A stretch of DNA of 21,865 nt, taken from assembly GCA_934565775.1 (NCBI GenBank), contig CAKTIN010000029.1, positions 1-21,865 on the forward strand. The letters run 5' to 3'. Positions within the stretch are counted from its first letter, which is position 1; every line of letters begins with the position of its first letter. Under the pieces are notes generated by a model. That model saw only the letters and a program-made list of their open reading frames with translations, did not search any database and had not been told where the DNA came from. The stretch is from an uncultured Oscillospiraceae bacterium. GTDB taxonomy: Bacteria; Bacillota; Clostridia; Oscillospirales; Oscillospiraceae. A program made the translations under genes and the position numbers. Below are positions 1 to 7,908 of this stretch, in pieces.

Positions 1-1
1 C

Positions 2-220
2 TTCTTCAACAACTATCGTCCCCAGTTCTACTTCCGTACCACCGACGTGACCGGCATCATCACCCTGCCCGAGGGCGTTGAGATGTGCATGCCTGGCGAT
101 AACGTCGATATGGACGTTGAGCTGATCACCCCCATCGCAATCGAGAAGGGCCTGCGTTTCGCTATCCGTGAGGGTGGCCGTACCGTCGGTTCCGGCGTCG
201 TTATTGAGATTGAGGGCTAA
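2..220 (+). CDS. tuf: Elongation factor Tu, C-terminal end (partial)
   Basis: This is the last 72 codons of EF-Tu, the GTPase that delivers aminoacyl-tRNA to the ribosome in the cytoplasm. The reading frame is already open at the window edge. Visible are the domain 3 hallmarks: [16 protein letters not shown], then the MCMPGDN turn, and the ending [16 protein letters not shown], all nearly invariant in bacterial EF-Tu. The stop is TAA at 218-220. Codon use is strongly biased (CGT, GGC, GTT, ATC), as expected for a very highly expressed gene. A strong hairpin follows, so tuf is the end of its own transcript and not part of the cluster downstream. Confidence 0.98.
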   Translation, partial: FFNNYRPQFYFRTTDVTGIITLPEGVEMCMPGDNVDMDVELITPIAIEKGLRFAIREGGRTVGSGVVIEIEG

Positions 221-247
221 TTCACTTCGTGATCTGAACAAGCACCA

Positions 248-275
248 GGGCCCCCTGCCAAACGGCAGGGGGCCC
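248..275 (+). terminator. Terminator of tuf
   Basis: A perfect 12-bp GC-rich stem (GGGCCCCCTGCC / GGCAGGGGGCCC) with an AAAC loop starts 28 nt after the tuf stop. The T tract is short (TTT). It may also slow transcripts coming from the minus-strand MFS gene. The rest of the gap from 276 to 339 shows nothing I can identify. Confidence 0.85.
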
Positions 276-339
276 TTTCAGCGCGTTTAGGGGAGAATGG
301 GAGATTGGTGTGTAGTACGGCAGGAATCCCACACGGATG

Positions 340-1593
340 CTATGCGGCTCCTTCCTGTTTGCTGTCAAGCGTCCTGGCGCATTTGTCTGCGCCCAGGAGG
401 GCGGCCATGGCCCCGAGGCTGAGCAGGGCATACAGGATCCAGGCGGGGCGGTAGCTGCCGGTTCGGTCGAATACGAAGGCGGTGGCCGGAGTTCCCACGG
501 AGACGCCCAGGTAAAGCACCGTGGTAATCAGCCCCACGTTGGACAGGAAGGCCCGGGCTCCGAAGAACTTTCGGGTCAGATAGGAGGGCAGAATAACCTG
601 AATGGCGGTGGAGAGCCCGAAGAGCACGGCGGGAAGGAGGATCCACTGCCCCCTGGTACACAGCAGCAGGGCCCCATAGCCGCACGCCGACAGGGTGCAG
701 CACAGGACGGTGGCCGCAGGGGAAGGAAGACGGTCATACAGGTGCCCCACCAGGAGCTTTCCGACTACGCCGGATAGAAGCACCGCCGAATACATCCCCA
801 CGGCCAGGGACTGCTCCGCGCCGCTGGCCAGCCAGTAAGACACCAGCTGCTGCTGGGTGCCCATGGTCATCAGCCCGAAGAGGAAGATCCCAAGGGCAAG
901 AAGCCAGTAGGCCGGGTGCCGCAGGGCCTCCTTCTGGGTGGGCCCCTGGGCCACAGCAGGGTCCCGGCCGGACTGTGCCTTCCCCCCGTGGGGCAGAAGC
1001 CCCATAGATTCCGGGGTGGGGCGGATCAGGGCCAGGGCAGCCAGCGCGGTCAGGAGCAGGGCGGCAGAGATGCAGCGATACCCCATCCGCCAACCCTGGG
1101 CGGCGATCAGGTCGGAAAAAACAGGGGAGAGCAGGGAGGTGACCAGGCTGGAGCCGGTAAAGGCCAGCCCGGTGGCAAGACCCCGCTTTTCCACAAACCA
1201 GTTGGAAAGCAGCTGGGTAATGGGCGCGGCTCCGGCCAGACAGGCGCACAGGCCCGCCAGGGTCCCACCCAGGTAAAACAGCGCGGCATTCTGCGCAAAG
1301 GAATAGCACAGATGGGCGCAGGCCCCCAGGACGGCTCCCAGAAGTACCAGAGGGCGCATGGGGAACCGGTCATAGAGCCGACCCACAAAGGGCAGCAGGA
1401 GCATAGTGGTGACGGTGCTGAAGGTGCTGCCTAGAGACAGCGCACTCCGGCTGATCCCCAGGCCCTCGCTCACGGGCGTGACGAAGAGGGCGTTCAGATA
1501 AGACAGCATCCCCACGCTGGAGGCGGAGAGCAGAAAGCAGGCAAAGGCGATGACCCAGCAGTAAAAGCTGGCAAAACGGTTTTTTCTCTGCAT
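340..1593 (-). CDS. Major facilitator superfamily (MFS) transporter
   Basis: A 417-residue inner-membrane protein with about twelve hydrophobic segments in two six-helix halves, the usual size of an MFS permease. The cytoplasmic loop 2-3 signature is visible as GRLYDRFPMRP, and its counterpart in the second half as GHLYDRLPSP. Segments such as FVEKRGLATGLAFTGSS resemble the OFA/monocarboxylate-type carriers, but the substrate cannot be assigned. The start lies 3 nt beyond the stop of the aldo/keto reductase gene, so the two are co-transcribed and probably translationally coupled. From context it could move a substrate, intermediate or end product of the neighbouring pathway; that role is inference. 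Confidence 0.85.
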   Translation of the reverse strand: MQRKNRFASFYCWVIAFACFLLSASSVGMLSYLNALFVTPVSEGLGISRSALSLGSTFSTVTTMLLLPFVGRLYDRFPMRPLVLLGAVLGACAHLCYSFAQNAALFYLGGTLAGLCACLAGAAPITQLLSNWFVEKRGLATGLAFTGSSLVTSLLSPVFSDLIAAQGWRMGYRCISAALLLTALAALALIRPTPESMGLLPHGGKAQSGRDPAVAQGPTQKEALRHPAYWLLALGIFLFGLMTMGTQQQLVSYWLASGAEQSLAVGMYSAVLLSGVVGKLLVGHLYDRLPSPAATVLCCTLSACGYGALLLCTRGQWILLPAVLFGLSTAIQVILPSYLTRKFFGARAFLSNVGLITTVLYLGVSVGTPATAFVFDRTGSYRPAWILYALLSLGAMAALLGADKCARTLDSKQEGAA

Positions 1594-1596
1594 CGC

Positions 1597-2742
1597 TTAC
1601 TTCCCAAAAAGCGCAACGGCCTGAGCCATGCGCTCCCGTACATGGACGCCGAAGGGGCAGGCGCGCTCACACTGCCCGCAGCCCAGGCACTCCGAGGCGG
1701 TGTGGGGCAGGCTCTCGTAATGGGCCCGGACCGTGGGGGGAACGCTGTCGCCCTGGGTGGCCAGGTCCACATATTTGTGGATCTGCGCAATATTCAGCTC
1801 GGCCGGGCAGGGCAGGCAGTGGTTGCAATAGACGCAGGCCCCGGTCTGGTTATAGCTGGGGGACAGGCCGAGAATCCGGGTGTAATCCGTATCCTCCGGG
1901 GAGGCGTCTGCATAGGCGGCGGCCCGGGCTACCTCCTGGACGGTTTTCATGCCGATCATGGCGCTGACGACTCCGGGACGATCCAGGGCGTAGCGGATGC
2001 ACTGGTGGTCGGTCATAGCTTGGCCGAAGGGGGATAGCTGCGGGCTCAGAAGAAGCCCGGCGGCAAAGGTTTTCATGGTGGTAATGGGGATGCCCCGGCT
2101 CTGGCACTCCCGGTACAGGGCGGCCCGGTCCGGGTCCATGCCCCGGGCGCCGCTGGTCAGATCCGCCTGGCTGGGCTGGATCTTCATCCGGGCGGGGGGC
2201 AGCAGGTCATAGGCGGGATTCACGCTGAGCATCATGCACTCCACCACGCCGGTTTTGGCCATCTCCAGAGCCACAGTGGAGTTGTGGGTGCTGACGCCGA
2301 TGTAATCCAACACCCCCTGGCGCTTGAGGTCCTGGGCGTAGGCCAGGATGGGACCGTCAAAGATTGCGTGGAAGTCCCGATCGTTGTCGATCATATGGAG
2401 CATACCAAATTCAATGTGGTCCGTGTCCAGACGGGTCAGCAGATCCTCAAAGGAGCGCTTGGTCTCGTCCAGGTCCAGGGTCCGAGTGTATTGCCCGTTT
2501 TTCCAGACGGTGCGCAGATGCCCCTGAATCTTCATCTGGGCCCGGCGGCCCTTCAGCGCCTGTCCCAGGTCGGAGCGGACCTTGGGCTCCGGCATGAAGC
2601 AATCCAGAATGTTGATGCCGGCGTCCATGGCGGCGGAGACAACCTGCACCACGGTTTCGGTGTCCTTCCCCTCTAAATGCTCGCAGCCCAGGCCGATTTC
2701 GGAGACCTGGAGGGGATGCTTTCCAAATGCGCGATTCTGCAT
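1597..2742 (-). CDS. Aldo/keto reductase family protein with C-terminal [4Fe-4S] ferredoxin domain
   Basis: A 381-residue protein with an AKR TIM barrel (about residues 1-290) and a C-terminal iron-sulfur region. The cysteine motifs are C303xxC306xxC309xxC312P and C352xxC355xxC358xxxC362P. The barrel keeps the catalytic-type Asp47 and His116, but the segment that normally holds Tyr reads DCFMPEP and the strand that normally holds the catalytic Lys reads KIQGHLRT, so the AKR tetrad is incomplete. This suggests a divergent redox enzyme using ferredoxin-like clusters instead of a classic NADPH carbonyl reductase. It has a strong ribosome-binding site (AAGGAGG, 2750-2756 minus) and is transcribed divergently from the transporter operon from a promoter overlapping a putative operator. 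Confidence 0.88.
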   Translation of the reverse strand: MQNRAFGKHPLQVSEIGLGCEHLEGKDTETVVQVVSAAMDAGINILDCFMPEPKVRSDLGQALKGRRAQMKIQGHLRTVWKNGQYTRTLDLDETKRSFEDLLTRLDTDHIEFGMLHMIDNDRDFHAIFDGPILAYAQDLKRQGVLDYIGVSTHNSTVALEMAKTGVVECMMLSVNPAYDLLPPARMKIQPSQADLTSGARGMDPDRAALYRECQSRGIPITTMKTFAAGLLLSPQLSPFGQAMTDHQCIRYALDRPGVVSAMIGMKTVQEVARAAAYADASPEDTDYTRILGLSPSYNQTGACVYCNHCLPCPAELNIAQIHKYVDLATQGDSVPPTVRAHYESLPHTASECLGCGQCERACPFGVHVRERMAQAVALFGK

Positions 2743-2780
2743 AAGGGAACCTCCTTAAGAAAGTATGGAATTCTAAGGAA

Positions 2781-2810
2781 AGCATACCCTGTTTTATGTT
2801 GTCATGTCAA
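2781..2810 (-). promoter_or_regulatory. Promoter of the aldo/keto reductase-MFS operon
   Basis: On the minus strand, TTGACA (2810-2805) is a perfect sigma-70/sigma-A -35 box, followed after 18 nt by TATGCT (2786-2781). The predicted transcript start leaves a leader of roughly 30-35 nt before the ATG at 2742. The -35 box is the left arm of the palindrome at 2799-2810, so a bound repressor would block polymerase. Confidence 0.65.
2799..2810. promoter_or_regulatory. Putative operator, site B (TTGTCATGTCAA)
   Basis: A 12-bp near-perfect palindrome differing at one base from site A at 2924-2935. Read on the minus strand both sites share ATGACAACAT followed by an A/T-A pair. It overlaps the -35 box of the minus-strand promoter. 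HutC-subfamily GntR regulators bind TTGT-ACAA type palindromes of this size, and such a regulator is encoded at 11160-11924. Binding by that protein is inference. Confidence 0.6.
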
Positions 2811-2896
2811 CTGTAAAAAATGCACAAAAAATTTGACCAATAAATGTGAATAGTAAACGAAGTTACAACAGTGGGGCGAAAAATGGGAAAAAGCCC

Positions 2897-2924
2897 TTGC
2901 AAAATCTCGAAATTGTGGTAGACT
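2897..2924 (+). promoter_or_regulatory. Promoter of the BMP-ABC transporter operon
   Basis: TTGCAA (2897-2902), a 16-nt spacer and TAGACT (2919-2924). The -10 box runs straight into the palindrome at 2924-2935, which would cover the transcription start, a classic repressor position. The region is AT-rich compared with its surroundings. The leader to the ATG at 2980 is about 50 nt, too short for a riboswitch. Confidence 0.55.
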
Positions 2925-2935
2925 TGTCATGACAA
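2924..2935. promoter_or_regulatory. Putative operator, site A (TTGTCATGACAA)
   Basis: A perfect 12-bp palindrome placed at the expected transcription start of the transporter operon. It matches sites at 2799-2810 (11 of 12) and 12014-12025 (shared CATGACAA core), all in front of genes of the cluster. An ATG at 2929 lies inside it, which argues that this upstream ATG is not the gene start. Confidence 0.65.
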
Positions 2936-2950
2936 CATTACAGAATGTTG
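2933..2950. repeat. Inverted repeat in the leader of the transporter operon
   Basis: CAACATT (2933-2939), a 4-nt loop ACAG, and AATGTTG (2944-2950) form a perfect 7-bp inverted repeat that shares bases with the right arm of operator A. It could be a small 5' stabilising hairpin in the mRNA or an extension of the regulator binding site. Confidence 0.45.
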
Positions 2951-2979
2951 ATCCCCATGAGACCAATGAGGAGGCTAAA

Positions 2980-4245
2980 ATGAAAAACGCAAAACGGATC
3001 CTGGCAATGCTCCTGGTCCTGTGCATGATGGCTGCCATGTGCGCCTGCACGACCACTACCAAACCCACTGAGCAAAACACGGAAAAACCCACTGATGCGC
3101 CCAAGCCTACCGACGGCGACGCGACCGAAGCGCCGACGGAGGACAACGGTGAGATTCCCCTGGAGAAAACGGTTGCGCTGATCCTTCAGCCCGGCGGACT
3201 GGGCGACGAGGGCTGGAACGACGCCTCCTGGGCAGGCCTTCAGAGAATGATGAAGGAGCGGGGCATCGGCGGCGTGACCGTCGAGACCGCGGCTACGGCC
3301 GATACCGAGTTCTTTATCCGCGAGCTGGCGGAAAAAGGCTACGGCATGATCTACTGCCTGGATACCTCCGTCATCCCCACCTGTATGCAGGTTTCCGCAG
3401 ACTATCCCGATTCCATGTTCGTTTACCCTGCGAAGCTGAACCTCAACGCCAACAAGGGCAATACCTACTGGATGTGGTATCAGCTCAATGAGATCGGCTT
3501 TATGGCCGGTGTGGTCGCTGCTTTTGTGGCTACCGATGGCAATGAGATCGTGGATTACGCCGGACAGAATCCCGGCTGCAAGATCGGCTGCATTTTCGGC
3601 GCGGACAGCGCGGGCTTCTACCGCTATGCCGATGGCTTTGAGCACGGCGCCAAGTGGGTCAACCCCGACGCCGAGGTGGTGTATGACTTCACCGCCGGTT
3701 ACACCGATACCGCCAACTGCCAGACCATCGCCGAGAACATGATCAAGAACAACGGCTGCGACGTCATCTGGACCTGCTGCGGCACGGCCGGTTACGGCGG
3801 CCTGCAGGCCTGCCGCCTGAACGGTGCTCTGGGCATCGGCGTGGACTCCGACCAGGATATGGTGGAGGAGGGTTATGTCATTACCTCCGGTATGCGTATG
3901 ATGGACCACGATATTGAGTTCGTCATTGACAAGTGGCTGGCCGGGACCCTGGAGGGCTCCAACGATATGTTCGACCTGGCCAACGGCTCCGTGGGCATCA
4001 CCGATATGTCCGTCATTGAGAAGCACGTCACCAACAAGGAGAACTTCCAGCGGCTGAAGGACAAGGTCGCCGAGGTGGAGCAGCTCATCAAGGAGCGGAA
4101 GCTGCGGCCCTATGACACCGCCGAGACCGCCTACACCGGCGACGGCACCATCGTTCGCTTCGCGGATTGGTGGAAGGAAAACAAGGATACCAACCCCAAC
4201 AATATTCACGACTGGTACTATCCCGACCAGATCATTTATAATTGA
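2980..4245 (+). CDS. BMP-family substrate-binding lipoprotein of an ABC importer
   Basis: A 421-residue lipoprotein that would capture the substrate outside the membrane and hand it to the permeases at 5871-7898. Residues 1-22 are a lipoprotein signal peptide (KNAKR, hydrophobic core, then MCAC with Cys23 as the lipidated residue), followed by a Thr/Pro-rich linker to about residue 55. The mature domain begins KTVALILQPGGLGDEGWND, the first strand and ligand-binding loop of the BMP/PnrA-type family, whose known members bind purine nucleosides and related compounds. The protein is somewhat longer than most family members (about 350). I start at 2980 because AGGAGG (2969-2974) lies 5 nt ahead and the signal peptide begins there; an in-frame ATG at 2929 sits in the operator. 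Biased codon use suggests high expression. Confidence 0.92.
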   Translation: MKNAKRILAMLLVLCMMAAMCACTTTTKPTEQNTEKPTDAPKPTDGDATEAPTEDNGEIPLEKTVALILQPGGLGDEGWNDASWAGLQRMMKERGIGGVTVETAATADTEFFIRELAEKGYGMIYCLDTSVIPTCMQVSADYPDSMFVYPAKLNLNANKGNTYWMWYQLNEIGFMAGVVAAFVATDGNEIVDYAGQNPGCKIGCIFGADSAGFYRYADGFEHGAKWVNPDAEVVYDFTAGYTDTANCQTIAENMIKNNGCDVIWTCCGTAGYGGLQACRLNGALGIGVDSDQDMVEEGYVITSGMRMMDHDIEFVIDKWLAGTLEGSNDMFDLANGSVGITDMSVIEKHVTNKENFQRLKDKVAEVEQLIKERKLRPYDTAETAYTGDGTIVRFADWWKENKDTNPNNIHDWYYPDQIIYN

Positions 4246-4254
4246 TACCCCAGC

Positions 4255-4284
4255 CCCTGCCCGGCCAAGTCCGGCCGGGCAGGG
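4255..4284 (+). promoter_or_regulatory. Intra-operon hairpin between binding protein and ATPase
   Basis: A perfect 12-bp stem (CCCTGCCCGGCC / GGCCGGGCAGGG) with a 6-nt loop lies in the 58-nt gap after the binding-protein gene. No T tract follows. Such hairpins often protect the 3' end of the upstream mRNA or cause partial termination, so that binding protein is made in excess over the membrane components. That role is inference. Confidence 0.65.
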
Positions 4285-4303
4285 AAAGACAGGAGGGTCC
4301 TAC

Positions 4304-5878
4304 ATGGAGAATATTATAGAGGTAAGGGATCTAACGAAGAAATACGGGGACTTTACCGCAAACAACCGAATCAACTTCGCCATTCGGAAGGGCGAGATCC
4401 ACGCGATCATCGGAGAAAACGGCGCAGGCAAGACCACGCTGATGAATATGCTTTACGGCATTTTGCAGCCGACCTCCGGCGAGATCCTGTTCAATGGGGA
4501 GCCGGTGAAGCTGAACTCCCCCAAGGACGCCATTGCCCACGGCGTGGGCATGGTCCACCAGCACTTTAAGCTGGCGCCCAGCCTGACCATTTACGAGAAC
4601 GTGCTGCTGGGCAACGAGATTCACAAGAAGATCAAAGTGGGGAACAAGGAAGTTGACAGCCCCATTATCGATAAAAAAGCGGAAATTGAAGCGGTGCAGA
4701 AGGTTGTGGACCATTTCGGCTTCAACCTGAACGTCACCGATAAGGTCCAGGACATCTCCGTGGGCTGCCGCCAGCGGGTGGAGATCGTAAAGATGCTCTA
4801 TCGGAATGCGGATGTGCTCATTCTGGACGAGCCTACTGCGGTACTGGTCCCCCAGGAAATCCAGGAGCTGGTGGGGCGGCTGAACGAGCTGCGGGATATG
4901 GGCAAGACCATCGTCATTATCACCCACAAGCTGGACGAGGTGAAGCTCTGCGCGGACCGGATCACGGTGATCCGCCGGGGCAAGGTGGTCGGCACTCTGG
5001 ACAACGACGAAAAGGCGACCCCCCAGGTTCTGGCCAACATGATGGTGGGCAGACCGGTACTTCTGACGGCCAAGCGCAGTGAGAAGCCGGTGGGGGAGAA
5101 GGTCCTGCTGTCCGTGCGGCACCTGTCCGCCAAGAACAGCGCGGGCAAGCCAGTGCTGAAGGACGTCAGCTTCGACATTCACGAGGGAGAGATCCTGGGC
5201 GTGGCCGGTGTGGACGGCAACGGACAGAGCGAGCTCATGTTCCAGCTCACCGGCCTGATGGACGCGGAGCGGGGCGAGGTGCTGCTGGACGGGGAGAATG
5301 TATTCGGCTTCTGGCCGGACGCCCTCCGGGCCCGGGGCGTGGGGATCATCCCCGAGGACCGCTACCGCCAGGGCGTGTGTCTGCCCGTGGGCGTGAGCCA
5401 GAACCTGGTGGCCGGGTATCACGGCCGGGAACCCTTCTCCAAGGGCTTCCGCATGGATTACAAGGCGATTCAAGAGAATTACAAGCAGCTGGTGGAGGAG
5501 TATGACATCCGTCTGTCGGACTACGACCCGCCTGTGGGGGCGCTCTCCGGCGGCAATGCCCAGAAGGTCATCATCGCCCGGGAATTCTCCCAGAATCCCA
5601 AGCTGCTGTATGCCAGCCAGCCCACCCGGGGCGTGGACGTGGGCGCCACGGAGTTTATCCATGAGCGGCTGCTCAAGGGCCGGGACGAGGGCAAGGCTAT
5701 TTTGCTGATTTCCTCGGAGTTGTCTGAGGTCGTCGGCCTGTCCGACCGGGTCGTGGTCATGTATGAAGGGGAGATCACCGGAGAATTCCGCTCCGAGGAT
5801 GTGACCTATGAGGAGCTGGGCCTGTATATGTCCGGTGCGAAACGCCAGAACAGAAAGGAGGCGCAGGACCATGCCTAG
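4304..5878 (+). CDS. ABC transporter ATP-binding protein, two ABC domains (nucleoside/sugar type)
   Basis: A 524-residue ATPase with two tandem ABC domains, as in RbsA- and NupO-like proteins that drive BMP-dependent import at the inner face of the membrane. Domain 1 has Walker A GENGAGKTT (37-45), signature ISVGCRQ (151-157), Walker B VLILDEPTA (171-179) and the switch His208. Domain 2 has a degenerate Walker A GVDGNGQSE (302-310), a canonical LSGGNAQ (414-420) and QPTRGVD (439-445). This asymmetry, with one of the two ATP sites degenerate, is usual for the family. The start at 4304 follows AGGAGG by a good distance and yields the ENIIEVRDLTKKYG beginning; a longer in-frame reading to 4112 is out of frame with the lipoprotein and rejected. 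It overlaps the next gene by 8 nt. Confidence 0.95.
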   Translation: MENIIEVRDLTKKYGDFTANNRINFAIRKGEIHAIIGENGAGKTTLMNMLYGILQPTSGEILFNGEPVKLNSPKDAIAHGVGMVHQHFKLAPSLTIYENVLLGNEIHKKIKVGNKEVDSPIIDKKAEIEAVQKVVDHFGFNLNVTDKVQDISVGCRQRVEIVKMLYRNADVLILDEPTAVLVPQEIQELVGRLNELRDMGKTIVIITHKLDEVKLCADRITVIRRGKVVGTLDNDEKATPQVLANMMVGRPVLLTAKRSEKPVGEKVLLSVRHLSAKNSAGKPVLKDVSFDIHEGEILGVAGVDGNGQSELMFQLTGLMDAERGEVLLDGENVFGFWPDALRARGVGIIPEDRYRQGVCLPVGVSQNLVAGYHGREPFSKGFRMDYKAIQENYKQLVEEYDIRLSDYDPPVGALSGGNAQKVIIAREFSQNPKLLYASQPTRGVDVGATEFIHERLLKGRDEGKAILLISSELSEVVGLSDRVVVMYEGEITGEFRSEDVTYEELGLYMSGAKRQNRKEAQDHA

Positions 5879-6962
5879 ACGTCTGAAAGAGCCCATGACC
5901 AATAAGCTGCTGTACAAGCGGCTGTCCTTCCTGAACTTTGTGCTGCCGGTGCTTTTGGCGTTCCTGGTCAGCAGCCTGTTCTGCATTATTGACGGGTCGA
6001 ATCCCTTTGAGGTGTACCGTAGGATCTTTGCTACGGCTTTCCTAACCAAGACCGGCTGGATGAACACCCTGGGCTATGCCACGCCTCTGATTATGACGGG
6101 CATCGCCACCTCCTTCTCCATTAAGGCGGGCGTGTTCAACATGGGCATTGAGGGGCAGGTCTATGTGGGCTCCTTCTTTGCGGCAATCGCGGGCTATGCC
6201 CTGCCTCTGCCCAAGCCCATCCACATTCCCGTGTGCCTGCTCTGCGGCGCCATCGGCGGAATGCTCTGGTCCGCGATCCCCGCGATTCTGAAGTCCAAGT
6301 TCCAGATCAACGAGATCGTGACCACCATCATGCTGAACAATGTGGCCCTGACGGTGACCAATGTGCTGACCATGGGCCCGTTCAATGCAAACTACATCTA
6401 CTCCTCCACGCCGGCTCTGCGGGAGACGGCTCTGATGTCCCGCTTCGTCTCCAAGTATAAGGTGACCACCGCCCTGATCGTGGCGCTGGTACTGCTGGCC
6501 GTGGTGGCCTATATTCTGAAGCGGACGAAATTCGGCTATGAGATTCAGTTCCTGGGACGGCAGCAGGAGTTCTCCGACGCAGTGGGTATGCGCGTGTCCA
6601 AGAAGATCCTGCTGGTATTCGTCCTGGGCGGCGCCATTGCCGGTATCGCCGGCGCTACGGAGATCATGAGCGTGTACAAGGCCTTCGTCCCCAGCTGGGG
6701 CGGCTCCATGGGCATCGGCTGGGACGGCTTCTCCGTCTGCGTCCTGGCAAACGGAAACCCACTGGGCGTTTTGATCGTGTCGCTGCTCTATGGCGGCTTC
6801 CGATACGGCTGTATTTCCCTACAGGCCAATATCGGTACGCCCATTGAGCTGAACGATATTGTAAAGTGCGCCATCATTCTGTTCTTCTCCGTGAAATACA
6901 TTCGCCCGGATATGGACCTGATGCGGCTGTTCCGCCGGAAAAAGGCCCAGGCGGAAGGATAA
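5871..6962 (+). CDS. ABC transporter permease 1 of the BMP-type importer
   Basis: A 363-residue inner-membrane permease of the BPD_transp_2 (RbsC/LivH-like) fold. The family motif FNMGIEGQVYVGSFFAA is present near residues 90-106, with NEIVTTIMLNNVALTVTN following, both typical of NupP-like nucleoside permeases. About nine to ten hydrophobic segments can be counted. The start at 5871 has AAGGAGG about 9 nt upstream and overlaps the ATPase stop by 8 nt, so translation is coupled. It would form a heterodimeric channel with the protein at 6975-7898. Confidence 0.93.
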   Translation: MPRRLKEPMTNKLLYKRLSFLNFVLPVLLAFLVSSLFCIIDGSNPFEVYRRIFATAFLTKTGWMNTLGYATPLIMTGIATSFSIKAGVFNMGIEGQVYVGSFFAAIAGYALPLPKPIHIPVCLLCGAIGGMLWSAIPAILKSKFQINEIVTTIMLNNVALTVTNVLTMGPFNANYIYSSTPALRETALMSRFVSKYKVTTALIVALVLLAVVAYILKRTKFGYEIQFLGRQQEFSDAVGMRVSKKILLVFVLGGAIAGIAGATEIMSVYKAFVPSWGGSMGIGWDGFSVCVLANGNPLGVLIVSLLYGGFRYGCISLQANIGTPIELNDIVKCAIILFFSVKYIRPDMDLMRLFRRKKAQAEG

Positions 6963-6974
6963 GGAGGACCGGAA

Positions 6975-7898
6975 ATGAATGTGATCTTAACTCTGCTGTA
7001 TTACACGGTAAAGATGTCCACCCCTCTGCTCTTTGTCATTATGGGCGGTGTCTTTGTCCAGCGGGCGGGCGTGTTTAACTTCGCGCTAGAGTCCGCCATC
7101 AACACCGGCGCCTTCGCGGCCATCGCGGTCATTATGGCCACGGACAGCCTGCTGGCCGGAATCGTGGGGGCCATTGTGGCCTGCGTGCTGGTCAATCTCT
7201 TCTTCGCCCTGTTTACGGTAAAATTCAACGCCCACCCCACGGTGGTCGGCATGGCCATTAACCTGCTGACCGCGGCGATCATTCCGTATCTGATGATGGC
7301 TCTGTTTGAGACCAGCGCGGTAATCAACGTGACCCGGATCGTAGACCCGGGCAATGTGCCGGTGGATGTGCCCGTTCTGCGGAGCATCCCCATCCTGGGA
7401 GACATTTTCAACAAGCAGACCCCGCTGACCTATCTGTCCTTCCTGGCGGTGGCCCTGCTGACGCTGATCTATTACAAGACGGATTTCGGCACCCATGTGC
7501 GCTTGGTGGGCGACAGCCGGGAAGCCGCCGAGGCCATCGGCATCAACGTCAACAAGATCAAGGTTCTGGCTTTGGTGATCTCCGGCGTGTGCTGCGCCCT
7601 GGCAGGACTGAATATTTCCGTGGAGTCTCTGGGGATGTACACCCTGAACCTTTCCGCCTCCCGGGGCTATATCTGCCTGTCCGCGATTAACTGCGGCCGG
7701 AAGGAGCCTCTGAAGTCGGCCCTGTTCGGCGTGCTCTTCGGCTTTACCCGGGCGCTGCAGATCGTCCTGGCCAACTACCTGGGCACGACCCTGGCGTCCC
7801 TGCTGGAAGCGCTGCCGTATGTGACCATCATTGTGGTCCTGGTTATGACGGAGCTGCCCAACATCCGGAAGAACCCCATGCGGATCTTCGCCAAGTAA
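6975..7898 (+). CDS. ABC transporter permease 2 of the BMP-type importer
   Basis: A 307-residue permease of the same fold as its neighbour, shorter by an N-terminal extension. The motif FNFALESAINTGAFAAI stands where nucleoside permeases of the NupQ type have NIGLEG...GAF. About eight to ten hydrophobic segments alternate with a cytoplasmic GDSREAAEAIGINVNKIK loop, the likely coupling region for the ATPase. AAGGAGG precedes the ATG and only 12 nt separate it from permease 1. The next gene begins 10 nt later. Confidence 0.93.
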   Translation: MNVILTLLYYTVKMSTPLLFVIMGGVFVQRAGVFNFALESAINTGAFAAIAVIMATDSLLAGIVGAIVACVLVNLFFALFTVKFNAHPTVVGMAINLLTAAIIPYLMMALFETSAVINVTRIVDPGNVPVDVPVLRSIPILGDIFNKQTPLTYLSFLAVALLTLIYYKTDFGTHVRLVGDSREAAEAIGINVNKIKVLALVISGVCCALAGLNISVESLGMYTLNLSASRGYICLSAINCGRKEPLKSALFGVLFGFTRALQIVLANYLGTTLASLLEALPYVTIIVVLVMTELPNIRKNPMRIFAK

Positions 7899-7908
7899 GG
7901 AGGCGGCT

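Noticed and set aside
2929..2979. A start of the binding-protein gene at 2929
   Set aside because: It lies in the operator, lacks a ribosome-binding site and would put 17 charged or polar residues ahead of a standard lipoprotein signal peptide.
2925..2979. A purine or other riboswitch in the leader of the transporter operon
   Set aside because: The leader is only about 50 nt and holds no aptamer-like structure beyond a small inverted repeat.
2938..4209. A 423-residue minus-strand reading frame opposite the binding-protein gene
   Set aside because: The plus strand encodes a clear lipoprotein with signal peptide and family motifs; the antisense frame is low-complexity (rich in V, G, H, L, D) as expected from a GC-rich mirror frame.
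4331..6067. A 578-residue minus-strand reading frame opposite the ABC ATPase
   Set aside because: It is the mirror of a gene with intact Walker and signature motifs, has no recognisable domain and is rich in H, L, Q and V.
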